Shown here: piece after piece, positions 57,001 through 64,000 of the stretch
Layout: every line of letters begins with the position of its first letter
Position numbering within the stretch: position 1 is the first letter of the stretch
NCBI GenBank assembly: GCA_965178125.1
Contig: OZ237751.1
Location: 620,001 to 684,000 of the forward strand
Source of the DNA: Bilabrum cf. latius
Taxonomy: Eukaryota > Bigyra: Bicosoecida > Bigyra > Bicosoecida
Length of the DNA stretch: 64,000 nucleotides
Reading direction: 5' to 3'
Made by a program: the position numbers and the translations under genes
The notes under the pieces: model-generated
What the model was told of the DNA's origin: nothing
Databases searched by the model: none
Seen by the model: only the letters and a program-made list of their open reading frames with translations

Positions 57001-60000
57001 ACGACCGAGCCAAACACAGACAAGGTAACGGTACCGTTCAGCTGCACCTCGGTCCACACCATGCCGGCAGGAGGCAGCTGCTACGGTCCTGCAGGCACTG
57101 CGTCTCTGATTGTGGGTGGGATGGATGAAAACGGGGTGGGATAGTTGCTGGGGGATGGGCTCGGGCTAGATGATGGCATGCTGCTGCTGGCTGCAGGCGG
57201 AGAAGAGCTGGCTGTCGTGCTGCTGGTAGAACTTGGCGCCGCAGACGCCCACGGTGCTGCATCTACAGACAATAAAGCTGCCAGGCCACCCCCTTCGGCA
57301 CCGGACGCAGCTGAGATAATCAATCCATCTCTAGTGCCCGCCTCCGCGATGGCTCCAATGGAGCCGTGTGGTACTTCTGATCTAGCAGATGCTACCAGCC
57401 TGTCGAGCAACTGACCGGCCCCAAATCGATCTGCGGTATCCACTGCTCGGATCAAATGCACCCGATCTACGGAGCGAGGGCCCAGCTCCAATACGTACAC
57501 TGCCGAAGCAGCCAGGACCTGCTGTGAATTTGCAACACCAACGGAGGTGGAGTTGAAAAGAGGGGGCGCCCCCACGACTGCCAGCACAGAATGCGAATCG
57601 TGACGAAGGGCAGGTGCAATCGCTGCTACGGAGACTCCAAACTGGCTGCCTGGCAGAAGTGACAGGTCCAGACCTCCAAATTGCGAGCCAATTGCCACGA
57701 CATTCTGCGCTGAACCAGTTGTGCCCCTCACAGTGATCAATGACACGGTGCCTGCAGCTGCGTCACTTTCGTTCAACATTTGATCATCACCATCCCAGAT
57801 ATCAATTGTACCTTCATCTTGGTTGCCTGGTTGGCCCACTGCAATCCGCATAAGGCAGGGCTATTGCTGCCCCACCGGTGGTGGGTACGACCGCCAACCC
57901 CGGTGATCACCAAGTCTCAGGGCCAATTGTGCATTGTCCGAAGCAACACAGCTGGACGGACCAAGCCGAGCTAGCGATGCACCAAACCGCAATCCAGCAG
58001 GCACCGATCGAACTCGGTTGATCCACTTGAACGATGAAACGGTCATATCTCTGGCCAATGTAGCCAGACCTACTCGACCAGCGCTGGGTCCGGGCGCACC
58101 GATGATTAGATCAGGCACCGAGTCACCGTTCATGTCGATTTCGGGGCCTCCCAGCAGCGAGGCGCCAAACTCGGTAGCCACCGAAAGACCCGTATCCATT
58201 CCACCGGAGAAAGAGCCGATCTTTGTTACGCTAATGGGAGCATCTGCAGTCTCATTGAGCCGGATCAGAAATACCGCACCTTCTTGGGCTCGTGCACCGG
58301 GGGCGCCCACCGCGATATCAACGAATCCATCGCCGTCAATATCGCCCGCAAATGTGACGGCGGCACCAAACCGGAGTGGAACTACTAGCACTTGCTAAGT
58401 CAACATGTTGTGGAACCCACCTCCTGTAGCCGCCCCGCCAATCAGGGACTTGACGGTAAACGCAGTGCCGTTCGCATCAACTGCTTCAAGCACTAGCACA
58501 GCTCCCAAATCGAAGGCACCAGGAAGTCCCATGAGCCTGTCTGGCAGCGTGTCGCCCGAGAGTAGACCGGGGCCAGAATATATGGTGGTAGTATTGCTCC
58601 CCTCTAGCTGGGTCAGCATGGTCTGCAGCGTAGCATTCAGAACTGTGATAGCCTCAAGACCAGTAAGCTGTACAGATGCAACTGGTGACGCGCTTGGTGC
58701 ATGGGTTGGCCTTTTTGTTGAAGCCGATGCTGTAGAGCTAGTGCTGCTGGTGCTGGTATAGCTAGCCGTGGCCGTGGCCGTGGCGGTGCTGGTGCTGGTG
58801 CTGGTATAGCTGGCCGTGGGCGTGGCGGTGCTGGTGCTGGTGCTGATGCTGGTATAGCTGGCCGTGGGCGTGGCGGTGCTGGTGCTGGTGCTGGTGCTGG
58901 TGCTGGTGCTGGTGCTGGTGCTGGTATAGCTGGCCGTGGGCGTGGCGGTGCTGGTGCTGGTGCTGGTGCTGGTGCTGGTATAGCTGGCCGTGGGCGTGGC
59001 GGTGCTGGTGCTGGTGCTGGTATAGCTGGCCGTGGGCGTGGCAGTGCCGGAACTCGTCACAGATGTAGACACGGACGGCGTCGCGGGCAGAGTCGTAGAA
59101 GGTGATGCAGTACAGCTCGGCGTGATACTCGAGCTAGGGCTGCTGGTGGGACTCGAAGTTGGTGGCATGCTTGGCGACTGGCTCGGCGTTCCACTGGGGC
59201 TTGCTATCGCACCCCATGAAAAGGACGAGAATCGAACCAGACGAAGCGCCGAAGTCGTCGGCGTGCAGACCTCCGACTACCAGAGCGTTTCGACCGCTGT
59301 GATCCAAGTCGCCAAGGTTGGCCACGAACCCGAACTAGTCCCCTGCAGCAATCGAGCTCCCAAACGCGCCGCCAGCTGCATCGAGCACTGCAAAAGACCC
59401 GACCGATGTCACAGTGCTGTTTGCTTCCAGGAATAGAATAAACACCGCCCCGGCACCCGAAGCCGCGGCATTATCGCTAGGAGCTCCAACAGCTAGGTCT
59501 TCCTCCCCATTTCCGTCCATGTCACCGGCGTTTACCAAAGATCTGCCGAAAGCGACAGCCTGTGCAACTCGCGCAGAGGGCAGTCCTTGGTTTCCTCCGA
59601 TCACCGACTCTTCGCCCAACAGAGTGCCATTGCGGCTGAGGTGCTGCACAAACACCTTGCGCTGATTGGTGGATCCAAATGCCAACCGAGCCGGAGAATC
59701 AGGGCGGCGAGGCGGAAGCGCAGCAAGGCCGCCCCCGATGTTGCACCCGATGCAATCGCTCCATCCGGCGGCCTGGAGGATCGAAATGTGCTCCCGCGCA
59801 GTGTCGTCAGCGTTCAAGAACACTACATAGAGCTCACCGCTATCGGAACCAGCTGCATCCTCTCGCGCAGCACCAACAACAATATCATTCAAACCGTCCA
59901 GATCCACGTCACCAATGCTGCCAAGTACGCCAAGACCAAGCCGAATGGCACCTGCACTCCCATACGCACCTGACTCACTGAGTGCCTAGTGAGCTATCGT

Positions 60001-63000
60001 GCCGTTGCTGTATAGCCGCAACACAAAGAATCGGCCCTGTCCATCCACGAGATCTTTCATCTTAAATGCACCAACCACCAGGCGTAGGAGCAGTGGATCA
60101 TCGCCCGCTGGTTGATGAAGAGCAGAGAGTCCGACCCCAAACCCGGGATTGGTCTCGTTGAGCACTTGCAGTCCGCCTGCGACTCCACTTACTTCTTGGT
60201 ACCACTTAACCGTGCCATTTCGGCGCAAAAATAGAATGTATATTGCACCCCGGTCAACTCCGCCGGCTTCTGTGCCTGATGCCCCGACGGCAACATCAGG
60301 AACTTGGTCCCCGTCCAAATCGCCGAGGCCAGCGACCCCCCTTCCAAACCAGTCACCAGGGGACAATCGGGGGAACTCGCCAAATATACTCTCTACACCG
60401 GGACGCACAATGCTACGTAGTGTACCTGCAGCTGGCTGGGACGGTGTCGCACTGGTGCTTGAAGTTATGCTAGGGCTTGGCGTCGCACTTGCCGTGCTTG
60501 ATGCAGAAGAGCTCGGGCTAGTACTGGGTGTCACGGATGAGGTTACTGATGGGGTCACTGATGAGGTTATAGAAGGCTATACAGTACAGCTCGGCGTGAT
60601 ACTCGAGGTAGGGCTGCTAGTGGGACTCGAACTTGGGCTAGGACTGGAAGAGGGACTCGGGCTGATGCTTGGGCTTGGGCTGCTGCTGGCCGCCGCACCA
60701 CCCATGAACAACACCAGCGCAGTGCCAGTGTCCGTACCAAAGTCGTCGTTCGTGAAGGCACCAATCACCTAATCGGGCCTAGAATCGCCGTCAATGTCAC
60801 CAAGCATAGAGACTGGACCGATGCGATCCCCACCAATCCCACCAATTATCAGGCTAACCGGCATAGTGTCACCGCCGATCCTCTCGAAGTTGTGCACCCA
60901 CGTGTCCGTTGAGTTGCTCTGCAGGAACAGTATGTAGACTGCTCCGTCGAATGGCTAGTAGTTGCCATCCTGCCGTGCTCCCACGGCCAAGTCGCACTCC
61001 GAGTCGCCATCGGCGTCTCCGATTGCAGCCACGTGACTGCCAAACTCGTCAGCATGCTACATGTACGACCCTATCGGGTTCGTGGTCCCATCGAGAGACC
61101 TGCTCCACTTCGCCATCACCGCATCTACCGTGCCGTTGCCAGCCAGCTGCAGCACTGCTACCGCCTGGTAGTTTGATCCGATCACTAACCGAGGTAGGGT
61201 GTACCCGCTTGAGGACGCTGGTGGCAGGGCAGCCACAGACACGACCACCTCCTGCAAGGGCGAGCTGTATATGTCCAGCCCACCGCCGACTGCCTGAGAG
61301 AGAATGATAGTCTAGCTGACGGTATCGTCGGCTCGCATGTACATGACAAGCAACCCCCCGCCAGCTGGCACGCCAAGCTAGGCCCGTTTCGGCGCAGCCG
61401 CAATATCGTTCAAGCCGTCCGAGTTCAAATCACCCAAATCGCCAGTAATGGCGCCACCGAAGTGATTTTCAACCGCTGGATCAAGCAAGAAGTTATCGGT
61501 AGATGGAACATTCTGCCCACTTAGTTCTGTCTAATGAGACACTGTACCATTTCTAGCTAATCGTAGCACCCACACCTTGCCCTGCCTCTCTGCACCTCCT
61601 ACCCAACCGCGGTACTCTCCTACTAGCAACCTCGCAGAGGTTCCATCATCACCGTAAGGCTGGCTCAAAATACCCAGGGCTTCACCGAAGCGGCTGTTGG
61701 CATTCGTCTCATTGTGCACAAGCCCGCCTTCCAGGGCGCTAATTTTCTGGGCTGCTTTGCACGTTCCATTGCGGTGTAGCAACAAAACCCACACAGCACC
61801 CTAGTTAGTAGCACCATCGTCATCATAAAAAGCACTAACGGCCACGTCGGGCACGCCGTCCAGGTTGATGTCCGGCAGACCCTGCACCGCCCTTCCAAAT
61901 CCAACGCCGGCATCGAGGTCAAGTCCGGATCCTGTTGACCCGTCTGCCACAAATTGGTGGGCTCGTACCACAGTACCGGGGGCGGCAGGATTCGGGGAAG
62001 CTGAAGGAGTCGAAGATGGCGTAGGACTCGTGCTGGGGCTTGGCACAGCGCCGCCCATAAACAGAACGAGGGCGCCACCGCTATTGGATTCCGCGGTGTT
62101 GCTTGTCTCGGCCCCAATCATCAGATCTGTTCGCCCATCTCCATCAAGGTCACCAATCGCACTTACAGCTGCAATCCGGTCAGCGTTCCCCGTACCCAGG
62201 AGGGGAAGCACTGCGGGGGTGTCACCACTAATAACCATAAAATCTCGTACCCATGTGTCCGTTGAGTTGCTTTCTAGGAGAAGAATGTACACCTGCCCAT
62301 CGTTAGAGCGGTAGTTGCCATCCTGCCGTGCTCCCACGGCCAGGTCGTACTCCGAGTCGCCATCGGCGTCTCCGATTGTAGCCACGTGGCTGCCAAACTC
62401 GTCAGCATGCTACATGTACGACCCTATCGGGTTCGTGGTCCCATCGAGAGACCTGCTCCACTTTGCCATCACCGCATCTACCGTGCCGTTGCCAGCCAGC
62501 TGCAGCACTGCAACAGCTTCGCTGCTGGATCCGACAACAAGACGAGGCAGCGCATAACCAGGCGAAGGAGGCAAGCAATCGACAGAAATAACCACCTCTT
62601 CCAAGAGCGGGTTGTATATGTCCAGCCCACCACCGGTTGCTTGGGTCAACGCAGCAGCCTCTCGGACCGTGTCGTCGGCTCGCATGTACAAGAGGATGAG
62701 GGCGCCCCCTTTAGACCGTCCGGCGTCTGCCCTCCGGGCCGCTGCAGCAATATCGTTGAAGCCATCCCCGTCTAAATCGCCCAGACCACCATTGACTGCC
62801 CCGCCTAGCTCATCCTCGCTCGAGTCGCCCAGCTAGAAGCTGCCGTGGAGCTGAATGCTCCTCTTGTTGAGCTCCGTCTGGTTTGCAACACTCCCGTTTC
62901 GAGCAAGCCGCAGCACCCAGACCCTTCCACTCTTCGAATCGCCATCCACTTCACCGCGGGGCTCGCCTACCAGCAATCGGACAAGGCTGCCGGCCTACCC

Positions 63001-64000
63001 ATTCGGCTGTGTCATGGTCCCGAGAGATTCGCCAAAGTGGCTGTCTGATTTGAGCTCACTATGCACGAGCCCGCCCTCCAGGGCGCTAATTTTCTGGGCT
63101 GCTTTGCACGTTCCGTTACGGTGTAGCAACAACACCCACACAGCGCCTTGGTGAGACTTGCCATCGTTGTCAAGATACGCACCAACAGCCACGTCGGGCA
63201 CGCCATCCAGATCAACGTCACGCAGGCCTTGCACCGCCCTGCCAAACCGATCACCTTCATCCAGATGCAGCCCTGATCCGCTCGAGCCATCTGTCACGAA
63301 TTGGTGCGCTCGTACAACCGTGCCGGCAGCAGCAGGGCTAGTGGAAGGCGTAATCGAGGGAGTTGGGATGGTGGACGCTGTCGCCGATGGCGTGGGTGTT
63401 CTCGTGGGACTTACTGTGGGCGATGACGAAGCCGTGGGAGACGGGCTCGGGAAGACCGACTCCTGATCTACCGCGATGGTCAGCAGAGCAACTGCTCCAG
63501 AGGCACTACCGAATTGGCTATCGTAGTACGGGAGGCCGACAGCAACGACAGTCCCACAGTCGGGTGAGCTGTCATAGATGCGCCCAATAGCAGCCAAGGA
63601 GTGCCCAAACCACGCTTGCGATTGTATTCCCCCGCCTACAGTATCGCTAAGGGAGTCTCTGTCGTACCTCATGGCGGCAGCCATCGAACCGTTGCTGCTG
63701 TGGATCGAGAGCATGAACACCGCACCGTCGTCCACACCGCCCGTTCGGCTGAATCCAGAGGCACCCACAAGCACTTCTGGCGTATCATCGCCGTTAAGAT
63801 CACCCATGAACACCACAGAAGACCCAAACAAGTCAAAATTCTGCGCCAAATCTACCTCCATGCCGTTCAAGCCTGGGGCAATGACACTTGCATTGAGGAG
63901 CCGAACCCCGGCACCAGGGTCACTGGCATTGCCAGTGTGCCCCAGGGAGATCAGGACGACCGCCCCGCGGTTGACCCCGCCTATGGTGGATTCCTACGCT
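54051..64000 (-). CDS. Giant FG-GAP (integrin-alpha-like) type I membrane protein, 5' end outside window, one frameshift
   Basis: Reading leftward from the right edge, the frame is open from 64000 to about 59216, shifts, and is then open to TAA at 54051-54053, more than 3300 residues with over 20 UAG codons. The ectodomain has many FG-GAP units with calcium-binding loops (GDIDGDGFVDIAVGAPG, GDLDGDQVPDVAVGASG, GDMDGNGEEDLAVGAPS, GDADGDSEYDLAVGARQ) separated by Ser/Thr/Pro linkers (PSPSPTASSSPTVSPT). A transmembrane helix (GIVVFVSATALFVGLVFAGL) near 55990-56050 precedes a Ser/Arg-rich cytoplasmic tail of about 640 residues. FG-GAP propellers bind ligands in integrins and related adhesins, so surface adhesion or sensing is inferred. 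At 59212-59215 a G run follows LFM; sister modules read LFMGGA, so two bases seem missing. Two modules near 61-63.5 kb are recent duplicates. Confidence 0.85.
58735..59045. repeat. Coding Ser/Thr minisatellite in the FG-GAP gene
   Basis: The plus strand shows runs of CTGGTG and a larger unit containing GTATAGCTGGCCGTGGGCGT. On the coding strand these encode repeats of TPTASYTSTSTSTS with variable numbers of Ser-Thr pairs. It forms an extended, probably O-glycosylated stalk between propeller modules, and repeat number is likely to vary between strains. Confidence 0.88.
61055..63790. repeat. Two tandem ~1.35-kb FG-GAP coding modules
   Basis: Blocks recur about 1350 bp apart: the segment starting ACATGTACGACCCTATCGGG occurs at 61058 and 62412, and the segment TAATTTTCTGGGCTGCTTTG at about 61739 and 63088. 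Long tracts match almost exactly, so the duplication or a gene-conversion event is recent. In two aligned places one module has UAG where the other has CAG or CAA. Confidence 0.85.

Noticed and set aside
1-64000. The many UAG-interrupted frames as pseudogenes or programmed readthrough
   Set aside because: Only UAG interrupts, never UAA or UGA, in a dozen unrelated genes including essential RPB12, and at Gln positions. Decay or readthrough would not choose one codon and one residue.
1-64000. UAG as Leu, Tyr or pyrrolysine
   Set aside because: Carrier signature, IQ motif, RPB12 QYEAR, reductase motif and internal paralogues all point to Gln.
1-64000. Suppressor tRNA-Gln(CUA) in this window
   Set aside because: I looked for B-box-like and cloverleaf sequence and found none; the gene must lie elsewhere.

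Overview
The window is nuclear DNA of a GC-rich, intron-containing microbial eukaryote (protist, alga or fungus-like; I cannot place it further). Evidence: spliced genes with short GT-AG introns, an RNA polymerase II subunit RPB12 gene, a fused HisH-HisF histidine enzyme, a mitochondrial carrier, a TmcB-like membrane protein, ankyrin and WW/IQ proteins, and integrin-like FG-GAP ectodomains.

The central observation is a variant genetic code. Almost every gene looks broken by in-frame UAG codons, yet the reading frame continues across them with family-typical sequence and no UAA or UGA. All 15 gene ends I can place use UAA or UGA. UAG falls where glutamine is expected: the mitochondrial-carrier signature, the RPB12 C-terminus, IQ motifs, an aldo-keto reductase motif, and positions where a paralogous module in this window carries CAG or CAA. 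I therefore annotate with UAG = Gln and UAA/UGA = stop, and write UAG as Q in protein motifs.

Layout. 1-8520 (-): a very large spliced protein of unknown function, running off the left edge. 8780-9214 (+): RPB12. 9434-11494 (-): bifunctional imidazole glycerol phosphate synthase. 11767-17982 (+): a protein with seven IQ-WW modules. 18146-20281 (+): ankyrin protein. 20683-26853 (+): TmcB-like multipass membrane protein. 27284-27958 (-): PLAC8-type Cys-rich protein. 28677-29903 (+): secreted sialidase. 29904-37362: a repeat island with four repeat families, including a 4.4-kb 85-bp satellite; its satellite core lies between two identical 160-bp direct repeats. 37363-38720 (+): secreted beta-propeller-like protein in four exons. 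39131-40939 (+): GH125 alpha-mannosidase. 41253-43255 (+): DUG3-type class II glutamine amidotransferase. 43611-44863 (-): aldo-keto reductase. 45185-48511 (-): secreted single-pass membrane protein. 48827-49891 (+): SLC25A34/35-type mitochondrial carrier. 50281-53784 (-): orphan protein. 54051-64000 (-): giant FG-GAP receptor-like protein running off the right edge, with one apparent frameshift.

The genes share no obvious pathway. Several encode secreted or surface proteins (sialidase, GH125, propeller, two Ser/Thr/Pro-rich membrane proteins), which suits a free-living cell handling extracellular glycans. All twelve confidently placed introns end in GCAG, which helped fix the exon boundaries.
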